Translations under genes and position numbers: made by a program
Notes under the pieces: generated by a model
Database searches by the model: none
Told to the model about the DNA's origin: nothing
What the model saw: the letters and a program-made list of their open reading frames with translations, nothing else
DNA from: Longimicrobiales bacterium
Lineage (GTDB): Bacteria > Gemmatimonadota > Gemmatimonadetes > Longimicrobiales > Gaopeijiaceae
Length of the DNA stretch: 64,000 nt
NCBI GenBank assembly: GCA_951813395.1
Contig: OX638356.1
Coordinates: forward strand, 2,802,501 to 2,866,500
Reading direction: 5' to 3'
In this document: in pieces, positions 1 through 9,546 of the stretch
Layout of the letters: each line of letters opens with the position of its first letter
Position numbering within the stretch: the first letter of the stretch is position 1

Positions 1-1
1 C

Positions 2-511
2 CACTCCCGCCCCGGCGGCGAAGACCTCTACTACCTCTCGTGGTGCCACGGCCCCGTCGGCACCAACCGCCTCTTCCACCAGCTCGGCGAGATCACCGGC
101 GACCCCGAGTGGCACGACTGGGTTGCGCGCGGTGCACGCGGCGTCATGGACACGGGCATCCCGGAGACGCGCACCCCCGGGTTCTGGGATAACATCAGCC
201 AGTGCTGCGGCACGGCGGGCGCGGCGGAGCACTTCCTGACCCTGCACCGCACCACCGGCAACGCCGGGTACAAGGCCTTCGTCGACCGTCTGAACACCGA
301 CCTCGTCCAGCGCGCTTCGACCGCCGGCACACCCGCCGGCGCCGGCCGCAAGTGGACCCAGGCCGAGCACCGCGTGCAACCCGAACTGCTCGTTGCTCAG
401 ACGGGGCACATGCAGGGCGCGGCCGGGGTCGGGAAGTACTTCCTGCACATGGACGCCATGGAGGAACGGGGCGAGGGGCCGCGGGTGGTGTTCCCGGACG
501 ATCCATGGTGA
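2..511 (+). CDS. LanC-like lanthionine cyclase family protein (5' end outside window)
   Basis: This is the C-terminal ~169 residues of a LanC-type (alpha/alpha)6-barrel protein. The reading frame is already open at the window edge. Two LanC zinc-site signatures are visible: SWCHGPVG and NISQCCGTAG. A third glycine-rich barrel turn (QTGHMQGAAGVG) follows. Classical LanC enzymes carry Cys-His (CHG) at the second signature; here it is Cys-Cys (CCG), a three-cysteine ligand set also known from a clade of LanM synthetases. No precursor peptide or dehydratase is visible nearby, so lanthipeptide synthesis is unproven and the protein may belong to the broader stand-alone LanC-like family. Its stop lies inside the next gene (ATGGTGA), indicating translational coupling with the decarboxylase. 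Confidence 0.8.
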   Translation, partial: HSRPGGEDLYYLSWCHGPVGTNRLFHQLGEITGDPEWHDWVARGARGVMDTGIPETRTPGFWDNISQCCGTAGAAEHFLTLHRTTGNAGYKAFVDRLNTDLVQRASTAGTPAGAGRKWTQAEHRVQPELLVAQTGHMQGAAGVGKYFLHMDAMEERGEGPRVVFPDDPW

Positions 512-2010
512 CACCCCGCGTGGCCCGCCCGGCACCGCCGAAAGCCCCAGTGAACTCAACCAGCCCCGAACGCGCGCGGATTCTCGAACTGGAGGCGGCA
601 GCGCGGTCGCTGGATCCCGATTCGGCCGGGCGCGACCGGCTCATGCGCGCGGCTCACGGCTACGCCCAGCGCCTTTTGAACGCTCTCCCGGAGATGCCCG
701 CGTACAACCACGACAAGTCGGCGGTCCAGGAACTCCGGAAGCTGGATCCGGGACAGGGGGCTCATCCCATCGGACAGCTCATCGACCGGTTCGAGCGGTC
801 CGTCGTGCGGCCCGGACTCCTGCCATCCCACCAGGGGCACCTGGGCTATATCCCCGGCGGCGGACTCTACGCCTCGTCGCTGGCCGACTACCTCGCCGCG
901 GTAACGAACGAGTACGCCGGCGTCCGCTTTGTGGGGCCCGGATCCGTCGAGATGGAGGACCTGGTCCTCGACTGGATGGCACGTCTCGTCGGATACCCCC
1001 CCACCGCCGACGGGAACCTCGCCTCGGGCGGGTCCATCGCGAGCCTCACCGCCATCGTCGCGGCCCGCGAGGCCGCGGGGCTGCGCGCCCGCGACTTCGA
1101 GCGCGCCGTGGTGTACGCCACACCCCACATCCACCAGTGCGTGCACAAGGCGATCCGCGTCGCCGGCATGGGCGAGACCGTGCGCCGCGACGTCGCCGTG
1201 GACGACGGCTTCCGGCTGTGTCCCAACTCGCTCTCCACACTCGTCGCGGCCGACCGCGCCCGGGGACTTCGCCCGTGGCTCGTCCTTGGCTCGGCGGGCA
1301 CCGCCGATACCGGCGCGATCGATCCGCTGGACCGGATCGCCGACATCGCCGAGCGCGAGGACCTGTGGTTCCACGTCGACGCGGCGTACGGCGGCTTCTT
1401 CGCGCTGCTCCCGGAGTTCCGGCCCGCGCTGGCCGGAATGGAACGTTCCGATTCGGTGGTCCTCGACCCCCACAAGGGAATGTTCCTGCCATACGGCACG
1501 GGAGCGGTATTGGTGCAGAACCGCGACGCGCTGCGGGACGCCCACGCCTACTACGCCAGCTACCTGCAGGACACGGTCGAGTCGGAAGGGGGAGGCCGCT
1601 CGCCAGCCGCCGTGTCGCCAGAGCTGACCAAGCACTTTCGGGCGCTCCGCGTCTGGCTGCCGCTGCTGCTGTACGGTGAGGAGTCCTTCCGGGCGTGTCT
1701 GCGCGAGAAGCTCGAGCTGACGAAGTACTTCCAGCGCGAGGTCGAGTCCCTTGGGTTCGAGATGGGACCGAGTCCGGATCTGACCGTGGTGACGTTCCGG
1801 TGGGTCCCGGAGTCGGGCAGCGCGAACGCCTTCAACCAGGCCCTCGTCGAGGAGACCCACCTCGATGGCCGGGTCTTCATGTCCTCCACGACGGTCGGCG
1901 GCAGGTTCATGCTCCGGATGGCGGCGCTGGCGTTTCGCACGCACCTGGACACCATCGACCTGGCGCTTGACGTGCTGCGGGAGGCCGTGTACAGGCTGGA
2001 GCGCGGATGA
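505..2010 (+). CDS. Pyridoxal-phosphate-dependent decarboxylase (group II)
   Basis: A 501-residue fold-type I PLP enzyme of the aromatic-L-amino-acid/glutamate decarboxylase superfamily. The motif HVDAAYGG holds the aspartate that contacts the pyridine nitrogen. DPHKGMF carries the Schiff-base lysine. An N-terminal segment with HLGYIPGGGLYAS-like sequence matches the family's substrate-entry region. Length is typical. The substrate cannot be assigned from sequence. The ATG at 505 was chosen because it overlaps the stop of the LanC-like gene; the frame stays open further upstream but there it shadows that gene. The gene's own stop overlaps the ATG of the next gene (ATGA), so the three genes form one operon. 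Confidence 0.9.
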   Translation: MVTPRVARPAPPKAPVNSTSPERARILELEAAARSLDPDSAGRDRLMRAAHGYAQRLLNALPEMPAYNHDKSAVQELRKLDPGQGAHPIGQLIDRFERSVVRPGLLPSHQGHLGYIPGGGLYASSLADYLAAVTNEYAGVRFVGPGSVEMEDLVLDWMARLVGYPPTADGNLASGGSIASLTAIVAAREAAGLRARDFERAVVYATPHIHQCVHKAIRVAGMGETVRRDVAVDDGFRLCPNSLSTLVAADRARGLRPWLVLGSAGTADTGAIDPLDRIADIAEREDLWFHVDAAYGGFFALLPEFRPALAGMERSDSVVLDPHKGMFLPYGTGAVLVQNRDALRDAHAYYASYLQDTVESEGGGRSPAAVSPELTKHFRALRVWLPLLLYGEESFRACLREKLELTKYFQREVESLGFEMGPSPDLTVVTFRWVPESGSANAFNQALVEETHLDGRVFMSSTTVGGRFMLRMAALAFRTHLDTIDLALDVLREAVYRLERG

Positions 2011-2561
2011 GCAACTCTGGCCCCGGCGACACCCGCCAGGACGTCCGCTACGAGCCCGACGACCGCCCCCCGCTGCCCATCACCATCGGGCTGGGGGTTC
2101 AGTACGCCATGCTCTGCATCGCCAGCATCGTGCTGACCCCGATGATCATGATCACCGTGGCCGGGGGCAGCGATGAATACCTCTCGTGGGCGGTGTTTGC
2201 GGCGCTCGTGATCAGTGGGCTCACCACGGCGGTCCAGGCCCGCAAGGTTGGGCGCATCGGGGCCGGCCACATCCTGGTCATGGGAAGCACGAGCGCGTTT
2301 CTGGCCGTGAGCGTGACCGCCATCGAGCGGGGCGGGCCGGCCGATCTGGAGTTCATCGCCACGACGGACGCGAGCAACATCGAGGATCAGCTTGCAATGC
2401 TCAGCGAGGCGACCGCCAGCGTGCCCGTCGAGACCGAGACACCGCTTCGGTTGCTGCGACACTACGCGTCGTCGATCCGCCACCAGCAGTATCACGACAT
2501 CGACATCCTGACGATCCGAGTGGACGCGGTGGGGCGGACGGGACGGGTGGGGTGGGACTAG
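2007..2561 (+). pseudogene. NCS2 uracil/xanthine permease with large in-frame internal deletion
   Basis: The 184-residue product begins like a nucleobase:cation symporter-2 permease: PPLPITIGLGVQYAML, then about three membrane segments and the RKVGRIGAGHILVMG stretch (residues ~20-112). It then jumps to the cytoplasmic C-terminal tail of the same family, with IEDQLAMLSE and LRLLRHYASSIRHQQYHDID. Full-length members have roughly 450-600 residues, so most of the transport core, including the family's substrate-binding segments, is missing. The junction lies around base 2,340. The frame is intact and the start is still coupled (ATGA) to the decarboxylase. It should not transport on its own. Whether it is a decaying gene or a retained mini-protein is open. 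Confidence 0.75.
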
Positions 2562-2574
2562 CCGCGCGACCCCC

Positions 2575-2898
2575 CTACCGGTTCGGGTTCGGCGCCATCG
2601 CGACCAGCAGGACCAGGTCGCCCTCGGACTCGTTCGCCACGCCGTGCGGCTCGTCCGGCTCTGACCACGCCACCGCGCCGGCGCCCAGGACTTCGTTCCG
2701 GTCGCCCACCGTGAAGCGGCCTTCGCCCTCGATCACATAATAGAACTTCGTTGCGCCAGCATGCGTGTGTACGTGTTGGGCCTGCCCGGGACCGAGGCAG
2801 TAGACGTCGCAGAACATCTGGTCGGTCTCGAAGAGGTTGAGCTTCTGCATCTTTTCGGCGGAGAAGCGGCGCCGGCGGGTGGAGTCGACGATTCCCAT
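2575..2898 (-). CDS. Single-domain cupin protein
   Basis: A 107-residue small beta-barrel (cupin_2 type). The metal-site motif is recognisable: QHVHTHAGATKFYYVIEGEG supplies clustered histidines and a glutamate, and PDEPHGV carries the second-motif histidine. Substrate and metal are unknown, and proteins of this size act as enzymes or sensors. It ends just beyond the convergent permease relic and is divergent from the dipeptidase gene across ~157 bp. The ATG at 2898 gives the usual family length; the frame remains open further upstream without family resemblance. Confidence 0.75.
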   Translation of the reverse strand: MGIVDSTRRRRFSAEKMQKLNLFETDQMFCDVYCLGPGQAQHVHTHAGATKFYYVIEGEGRFTVGDRNEVLGAGAVAWSEPDEPHGVANESEGDLVLLVAMAPNPNR

Positions 2899-3055
2899 TG
2901 AATGGCCTCGGAAGTGGAATGGATGGGCGGAAACATGTTCCGATGGGACGCCGACGGGAAAGTGCCGGATGCCAGAGCGCCCGCGGGCACCTATGTTGAA
3001 GGACGATACACCAACGCCAGTCCTGCCGTCCCACCGGAGCATCGGAGAGCCCGCA

Positions 3056-4393
3056 ATGACCATCCGCCGAGCCACGCACCTCGCCATGCCCCTCGCCCTG
3101 GCCCTCACGGCCGGCGCGACCGCCTGCGCCCCACCCGAAGACGCGGCGGACGACCCCGCCGAGGAATCCGAAGAGGCGATGATCGAACGTGCCCGCGGGA
3201 TCCACGACCGGGTCGTCACGCTCGACTCGCACATCGACATCAGCACGTCGAACTTCACCGCCGAGCGCAACTACACCATGGACCTGCCCACACGGGTCAC
3301 CCTGCCGAAGATGGAGGCCGGCGGGCTGGACGTCGGCTGGTTCGTCGTCTACACGTCCCAGGGTCTGCTCAACGACGAGGGCTACGCTACGGCCTACGAG
3401 AACGCGGTCGACAAGTTCGACGCCATCCACCGCATGGTGAACGAGTACGCGCCCGACCGGATCGAGCTGGCGCTCACCTCCGACGACGTCCGCCGGATCG
3501 CGGCCTCCGGCAAGCTGGTCGCGATGATCGGCGTCGAGAACGCATACCCGCTGGGCACCGACATCGCGCGCGTCGAGGAGTTCCACGAACGGGGCGCGCG
3601 CTACATGTCGCTGGCGCACACCGGTCCAAGCCAGCTGTCCGACGCGCACTCGGGCGAGAACGACGGCAACTTCCTGCACGGGGGCCTGAGCGACATGGGC
3701 CGCGAGGCGATCGCCGAGATGAACCGGCTCGGCATCATGATCGACATTTCGCACCCGTCGAAGCCCTCGATCATGCAGACGCTGGAGATGACCCGTGCGC
3801 CCGTGATGGCGTCGCACTCGTCCGCCCGCGGCCTCAGCGACGTGAGCCGCAACCTCGACGACGAGCAGCTGCACGCGGTGGCCGAAAACGGCGGCGTGGT
3901 GCAGACCGTCGCGCTGCGCTCCTTCGTCAACACGACCAGGAACGCGGCCCACCGCGACGCCAGGGACGCGATCGAGGCCGAGGTGGCAGCCGAAATGGGC
4001 GTGGAAATACTCGGACGGGGCGCGATGTTCGCCCTTCCCCCCGAGGAACGCGACGCCTACATGGCGAAGGTGGTCGAGGTTCGGGCCATGGCGGCCGAGC
4101 GGGCGGCAGCAATGGACATCCCCCCCGACGTCAGCGTGTCGGATTTCGTCGACCAGATCGACTACATGGTCAACCTCATCGGCCTCGAGCACGTCGGCAT
4201 CAGCTCGGACTTCGACGGCGGCGGCGGCGTGGCCGGCTGGGACGACGCCTCGGAAACCTTCAACGTTACGTTGGAGCTCGTCCGGCGCGGTTACACGGAA
4301 GAGGAGATCGGCATGCTCTGGAGCGGGAACCTGCTGAGGGTTCTCGACGAGGTACAGGCCGTAGCGGCAATGATTCAGGCAGAAGAAGGGTAG
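3056..4393 (+). CDS. Membrane dipeptidase, peptidase family M19, probable lipoprotein
   Basis: A 445-residue zinc dipeptidase of the renal-dipeptidase family. The N-terminus is a lipoprotein signal peptide ending in a lipobox-like GATAC (Cys at ~23), so it is probably anchored in the periplasm. Catalytic signatures include LDSHIDI (first metal ligands as H-x-D), MIGVENAYPLG (bridging glutamate), SLAHTG and DISHPS (metal histidines) and VGISSDFDGGGG near the C-terminus. M19 enzymes cleave dipeptides, including D-amino-acid-containing ones, and some act on beta-lactams. The gene is followed after 7 bp by a DUF3500 gene, implying co-transcription. Confidence 0.9.
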   Translation: MTIRRATHLAMPLALALTAGATACAPPEDAADDPAEESEEAMIERARGIHDRVVTLDSHIDISTSNFTAERNYTMDLPTRVTLPKMEAGGLDVGWFVVYTSQGLLNDEGYATAYENAVDKFDAIHRMVNEYAPDRIELALTSDDVRRIAASGKLVAMIGVENAYPLGTDIARVEEFHERGARYMSLAHTGPSQLSDAHSGENDGNFLHGGLSDMGREAIAEMNRLGIMIDISHPSKPSIMQTLEMTRAPVMASHSSARGLSDVSRNLDDEQLHAVAENGGVVQTVALRSFVNTTRNAAHRDARDAIEAEVAAEMGVEILGRGAMFALPPEERDAYMAKVVEVRAMAAERAAAMDIPPDVSVSDFVDQIDYMVNLIGLEHVGISSDFDGGGGVAGWDDASETFNVTLELVRRGYTEEEIGMLWSGNLLRVLDEVQAVAAMIQAEEG

Positions 4394-4400
4394 GAAGAAA

Positions 4401-5457
<1,057 letters not shown>

Positions 5458-5465
<8 letters not shown>

Positions 5466-5637
5466 GGGGGGACGCGGCTGCGGTAAGTCGGTCGTACCTG
5501 AGGAGGTGGCCAAAGGGGTCCAGCTCAGAGGCGGCAAGAACGGGAATCCGACCTGGGAGGAGACCTACCAGGCCATTGCAGCTGCCGGCGAGGATTGGAG
5601 CGATCTCGACGCAGCTGTGGCCGATGGCCTCGATTGA
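5458..5637 (+). CDS. Small ORF resembling an antitoxin C-terminal tail
   Basis: A 59-residue ORF overlapping the end of the DUF3500 gene by 8 bases. Its C-terminal half, with NPTWEETYQAIAAAGEDWSDL and a final VADGLD, resembles the acidic toxin-binding tail of small type II antitoxins. No DNA-binding half precedes it and no toxin gene follows. It could be the remnant of an antitoxin fused to unrelated N-terminal codons, or a spurious ORF. Confidence is low because the resemblance is compositional. Confidence 0.3.
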
Positions 5638-5648
5638 CGGCCGCTGCC

Positions 5649-6377
5649 CTATCCCGGCGCCCTCAACGACACGTGCAGGTGATCCGCCGTCCCCACGTGG
5701 CGCAGCGTATTGAAGCCCAGCGCCCGGAACGTCAACTCGACTGTGCGGTTCCGCCACTCCGGACGGCCGATCGTGCGCAGATCCAGCGCGTGCACAAAGC
5801 CGTCGTCCTGTCTGAAGTGCAGGGACGACTCGTTCGGTGAGAGTCCCAACCGGCGGTAGAAGTCCGGGGTGCGGCTTGCGTCCGTGATGAGCGCGCCCGC
5901 GTCCGCAAGGAACACTGCGCTCGCGCCCATGCGCAGCAGAGGATGAAGGGCCGCGTACTCGGCGCGCACCTCATCGGACTTGACGTTGGCGCTGCCCACG
6001 TAGACAACCGAGTAGGCCACGTAAGCGACGGCGAGGGCCGCCGCGCCACGGGTCATCAGCCACTTGAGTCCCTTCCCCGCACCGAGGCGGCGGCCCAGGG
6101 CCCAGGCGTAGAGCACCAGGAGCAGCGCCGTCGCCGCGGCCGACACCGCCAGCGACGGCCACGGCTCCAACCCCCACTGCTGGTAGGCGAACACCCCGCC
6201 CCGAATGAGAAGGACAAAGGGGACAATGGCCAAAAAGACGGCGAGCACGGCCCAGCGGAGCAGGCGCAGCGGAAGTCGCAGCAGCCGACCGCGACGCGGG
6301 CCTTCCGGGCGCTGGCGCTTCGCCGCGGTGCCTCCCGGCCGCTGCGGTCCGTGGTATTCGACCTTAAGTGTGCTCAA
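5649..6377 (-). CDS. Membrane-anchored protein with C-terminal HxH domain
   Basis: A 242-residue protein not matched to a named family with certainty. A basic N-terminus leads into three predicted membrane helices (residues ~42-62, 73-96 and 108-128), then a ~110-residue soluble domain. The domain ends GTADHLHVSL, recalling the C-terminal metal HxH of murein endopeptidases of the M15/M74 type. A second candidate ligand pair, VHALDL, lies ~40 residues earlier, but its spacing does not match the classical HxxxxxxD, so peptidase activity is only a suggestion. Its ATG overlaps the stop of the preceding zinc-ribbon gene (ATGA), so the two are translated together. Confidence 0.6.
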   Translation of the reverse strand: MSTLKVEYHGPQRPGGTAAKRQRPEGPRRGRLLRLPLRLLRWAVLAVFLAIVPFVLLIRGGVFAYQQWGLEPWPSLAVSAAATALLLVLYAWALGRRLGAGKGLKWLMTRGAAALAVAYVAYSVVYVGSANVKSDEVRAEYAALHPLLRMGASAVFLADAGALITDASRTPDFYRRLGLSPNESSLHFRQDDGFVHALDLRTIGRPEWRNRTVELTFRALGFNTLRHVGTADHLHVSLRAPG

Positions 6378-7399
6378 CCGTGACCCTTGTGCTCACGCTC
6401 GTCCCCGTGCTTCCGAATGAAGTCCTCCACACCCTTGCGCACCAGCAGGTTGTCCGAAATCGCGGCAATTTCCTCTGCCTCCCGCCAGGCGCGTTCCAGC
6501 ATCCAAAGCTCGCCCTCCAATGCCCTACGCTCCTGTTCCTCGTGGAGTGCCATTTCAAGCGCCAGGCGAGTGGGCTTCAGCAGCGAACTCATCTGTACGC
6601 CCGCGGGTGAATATGGGGTTTGCCGCCGGTGTGCAAGGCGCCTCACAAACCGACCTGGCTGCCCGGCATAAGCAATCTTCGAGACGGCGTCCTGTACCGT
6701 CTTCCGGGAACCGCCCTCGGCATTGATCATCGGCAGAATCGCGTCGAGAGCACGCACCCCGTCCTCCCCGTCGAACCGCTCCTCCAAGGAGAGCACGCCC
6801 CTGGCCTCCGCTTCGATGCTGAAGCCGGCTTCGTCTTCCGCCGGTACCAGTCGAGCGCGGGCAATGCGAGGTCCGTTCATCCACCTGAGTCTCCCGTCTT
6901 GCGGGCGGAAGAATACCGACGGACGAACCCTCCTCCAGGTTAAGACGGAGTGGTAGACAAACGACCCGAGGCCGACACCCCCCAATCCCACCAACGCGCC
7001 ACCCAGGGCCATGCCTCCGCCTCCGGCAACGATCGCGGCAGCTCCCATTGCGAAGGCGCGCCTCCTCCTCTTTCCGAACTGATCCCCGTACCGCCACGCG
7101 GCAAACTCCGGCCTCAGCGGCTTGCCGATCCGCACAAGCTCCAGTCCCTCCGCATGCTTTGCCAGGCCTATGTTTTCTGAGGAAACGCGGACTTGCGTGC
7201 CCCGGAAGAGCTTCTCGCACGTCTCCACCGCCTCCCATCGCTCTTCCAGCGGAGTGAGGTTCCAGCGCTCGCAGCGGCGACACACCACCCATAGCCGCCC
7301 CTTCGCCGCGTCGAAGGCCAAACGGCGCCCGACCGGGAACTCCTCGACGACCTCGTTGCTGCCCAGGCCCTTCTTGCAGTAGATGCAGGTGCGGTACAC
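6374..7399 (-). CDS. Zinc-ribbon membrane protein, paralogue A
   Basis: A 341-residue protein of no recognised family. It starts with a zinc-ribbon-like pair, CIYC and CRRC, 37 residues apart, in the context YRTCIYCKKGL and VVCRRCERWNLTPLEERW. A conserved block around RPEFAAWRYGDQFGKRRRR precedes a glycine-rich hydrophobic hairpin (residues ~117-150). The C-terminus is a charged helical segment (LALEMALHEEQERRALEGEL). The start is GTG, supported by exact alignment with the paralogue at 9547, which begins one residue before the same YRxC motif. It is coupled to a downstream membrane protein. The architecture suggests a cytosolic metal-binding head attached to the membrane; function is unknown. 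Confidence 0.75.
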   Translation of the reverse strand: MYRTCIYCKKGLGSNEVVEEFPVGRRLAFDAAKGRLWVVCRRCERWNLTPLEERWEAVETCEKLFRGTQVRVSSENIGLAKHAEGLELVRIGKPLRPEFAAWRYGDQFGKRRRRAFAMGAAAIVAGGGGMALGGALVGLGGVGLGSFVYHSVLTWRRVRPSVFFRPQDGRLRWMNGPRIARARLVPAEDEAGFSIEAEARGVLSLEERFDGEDGVRALDAILPMINAEGGSRKTVQDAVSKIAYAGQPGRFVRRLAHRRQTPYSPAGVQMSSLLKPTRLALEMALHEEQERRALEGELWMLERAWREAEEIAAISDNLLVRKGVEDFIRKHGDEREHKGHG

Positions 7400-7426
7400 G
7401 GCAACCAGCCGGCGCTCCCGCGGCCC

Positions 7427-8620
7427 TCAGCCCCCCACCAGTCCCAGCAGCCAGGCGCACAACAGCGCGCCGTAGATGCCCAGGATGTACCCGGCCACCG
7501 CCATCAGCAGCCCGATCGGCGCCATGGCGCGGTGGTAGACGCCCGCAACCACCGGGGCCGAGGCCGCGCCGCCGATGTTGGCCATGCTGCCGGTCGCCAC
7601 GAAGAAGAACGGCGCCCGCACGATCGTCGCGGCGATCAGCAGGATGGCCACGTGGATCGCGATCCAGACCGCACCCGCGGCAAGGTACACCGGTGCGTCC
7701 AGCACCGCTCTGAGGTCCGCCTGCGCCCCGATGCCGGCGAGCAGCAGGTAGAGCGCGGTGTAGCCCAGGTGCGACGCGCCCACCGTCTCCATCTGCCTGA
7801 GCCGCGTGAACGAGAGTATCAGCCCGCCGGTCACGACGATGAGGATCGCCCACGTCGTGCCGCTGATGATCGTGGGATCTCCGAACGCGGGCAGCCGCTG
7901 TCCCAGCCGCTGAGCGGCCACCGCACACGCCATCCCGAATCCGATCATCACGACGGCGTCGCGCAGCGTCATCGGGCGCCGCTCGCTCTTCATGGCCTCG
8001 AGCTGGCGGTTGGTCCGTTCGATGGCGGCCGTGCGCGCCTTCGTCCGCCGGTCGAACCGGCCCTGCAGCCCCACCATCGCGATCAGCACGCCCATCCAAC
8101 CGTACCCCACCACCGTGTCGACCACGATCACCGGTCCCATCGCGTCGGGCGACGTCCCCACGCCTTCGGCGATCGCCACCATGTTCGCCGTCCCCCCGAT
8201 CCAGCTCCCCGAGAGCGCGGCGAATCCGGTCCAGGCGTCGGCCGGGAGCATGCCCCCGAAGATCATCAGCGACACCGGCCCCCCGACGATGATCCCCAGC
8301 GTGCCGGCCGCCACCATGAACAGCGCAACCGGCCCCAGCCTGACGACGCTGCCGAGGTCGACCGACACCATCAGCATCAACAGCGCAAAGAGGAGCAGGT
8401 ACGGAACCGTCCAGTCATAGAGTGGAGAGGCCGCCGGCGTGATCCCGGCGGTCGTCGCCAGCATGGGCAGGAAATACACGTAGATGACCGGGGGAACGAC
8501 CTCGAAGAGCTTGCGGAAGCGCGGCAGTTCCGAGACCCAGAAAACCAGCGCGACGACCCCGGCGAGGAAGGCGAAGACGCCCATGGGGTCGTTGATCAGT
8601 GCGGTGGTCTCCTGCGGCAT
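7427..8620 (-). CDS. DUF819 family integral membrane protein
   Basis: A 397-residue polytopic protein with about ten hydrophobic helices, matching DUF819. Typical blocks are SGSWIGGTANMVAIAEG, MGPVIVVDTVVGYGWMG and, in the second half, TGSMANIGGAASAPVVAG. The two glycine-rich repeats occur at equivalent places in each half, as expected for an inverted-repeat transporter fold. Eukaryotic and bacterial relatives are proposed transporters, substrate unknown. It sits between two paralogous zinc-ribbon genes and is divergent from the toxin-antitoxin pair, so its neighbours do not identify a substrate. Confidence 0.85.
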   Translation of the reverse strand: MPQETTALINDPMGVFAFLAGVVALVFWVSELPRFRKLFEVVPPVIYVYFLPMLATTAGITPAASPLYDWTVPYLLLFALLMLMVSVDLGSVVRLGPVALFMVAAGTLGIIVGGPVSLMIFGGMLPADAWTGFAALSGSWIGGTANMVAIAEGVGTSPDAMGPVIVVDTVVGYGWMGVLIAMVGLQGRFDRRTKARTAAIERTNRQLEAMKSERRPMTLRDAVVMIGFGMACAVAAQRLGQRLPAFGDPTIISGTTWAILIVVTGGLILSFTRLRQMETVGASHLGYTALYLLLAGIGAQADLRAVLDAPVYLAAGAVWIAIHVAILLIAATIVRAPFFFVATGSMANIGGAASAPVVAGVYHRAMAPIGLLMAVAGYILGIYGALLCAWLLGLVGG

Positions 8621-8770
8621 GATGTCCCCCTGTCGTCAGTCGTCCAACTTGCCGGCCGTGCCGTCGCGTAACGCTGGAATCGATATTGTGGCGCGGAACA
8701 CCAGCCAACAAGCATGGTCCTACAATGGATCGGCGCGGCGCTTGCCTCTAGCACTTACTTTATTGCGAAA

Positions 8771-8798
8771 TGTAAGGCGATACTGTACACTGTAAGGC
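8771..8798. promoter_or_regulatory. Direct-repeat operator candidate upstream of antitoxin gene
   Basis: The octamer TGTAAGGC occurs twice, 20 bp apart (about two helical turns), with the palindrome TGTACA between the copies. It lies just upstream of the antitoxin ribosome site (GGAGG at 8803-8807, 7 bases before the ATG). AbrB-type antitoxins commonly autoregulate by binding repeats over their own promoter, so this is a reasonable operator. No strong -35/-10 pair was identified. Confidence 0.45.
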
Positions 8799-8814
8799 AA
8801 ATGGAGGTGCTGAC

Positions 8815-9048
8815 ATGCTCGAATCTGCGGTAACGAAAAAAGGACAGACCACGCTCCCCAAGCCCGTCCGGGACACGCTGGGCGTACAGGCCGGTGACCG
8901 CGTGCGCTACGTCGTTCTCGACGGCGAGGTGCGCTTGCTGCCCGTGCGGCCCATTCGTCGGCTGTTCGGCGTGCTGAAGCACGATGGCCCACCCGTCACT
9001 GTAGAGGAAATGGAGCGAGCTGCAGCCGACGGCGCGTCCGAGGAATGA
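8815..9048 (+). CDS. AbrB/MazE/SpoVT-type antitoxin
   Basis: A 77-residue swapped-hairpin DNA-binding protein. The N-terminus (ESAVTKKGQTTLPKPVRDTL) is the canonical AbrB-fold signature, followed by the GDRVRYVVLDGEVRLLPV strand pair. The tail is acidic and would wrap the cognate toxin. It overlaps the PIN toxin start by four bases (ATGA), the usual arrangement for VapBC-like pairs. A strong GGAGG ribosome site precedes it. Autoregulation through the upstream direct repeat is likely. Confidence 0.9.
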   Translation: MLESAVTKKGQTTLPKPVRDTLGVQAGDRVRYVVLDGEVRLLPVRPIRRLFGVLKHDGPPVTVEEMERAAADGASEE

Positions 9049-9440
9049 TCGCCCTCGATACCAACGTCCTCGTCCGCTATCTGGTGCGCGACGACGAGCA
9101 GCAGGCGGAGTCCGCCAGCGCCTTGCTTGAATCGCTCACGACCGAGCGTCCAGGCTATGTGTGCAGAGAGGTTGTAGTTGAACTCGTCTGGGTTCTGGAA
9201 CGGGCCTACGGCGTTTCCCGCGAGCGCATTGCGACGATCCTGCAGCAACTCGTGGCCACGCGGAATCTGGTTGTCGAGGCTTCGGACGATGTCGCCCGAG
9301 CCGCATTTCGCTACCGAACGGGTGGCCCGGGGTTTTCGGATCTGATGATCCTTGCCGCGGCGGACCGGTCTGGTGCGCGGCCGCTCTACACCTTCGATCG
9401 GAAGGCGGCGCGAACAGAGGGGGTCGAGCTGCTGCGATGA
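9045..9440 (+). CDS. PIN-domain toxin (VapC-like ribonuclease)
   Basis: A 131-residue PIN domain. The four acidic positions of the Mg2+-dependent RNase site are present: Asp in ALDTNVL near the start, Glu in VVELVW (~46), Asp in GFSDLMILAAA (~98) and Asp in TFDRKA (~121). VapC toxins cut tRNA or rRNA and are held inactive by the partner antitoxin encoded immediately upstream. Full length and apparently intact. Confidence 0.9.
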   Translation: MIALDTNVLVRYLVRDDEQQAESASALLESLTTERPGYVCREVVVELVWVLERAYGVSRERIATILQQLVATRNLVVEASDDVARAAFRYRTGGPGFSDLMILAAADRSGARPLYTFDRKAARTEGVELLR

Positions 9441-9546
9441 CCCCGTAGGCCCCTCGCGCCGAACACCCCACCTGAACAAGGCGCCCGCCAACCTCGTACC
9501 CTACGTTGGTTACGACGCCGATCCCGCCAAGTCAACTGGAGCAGCC

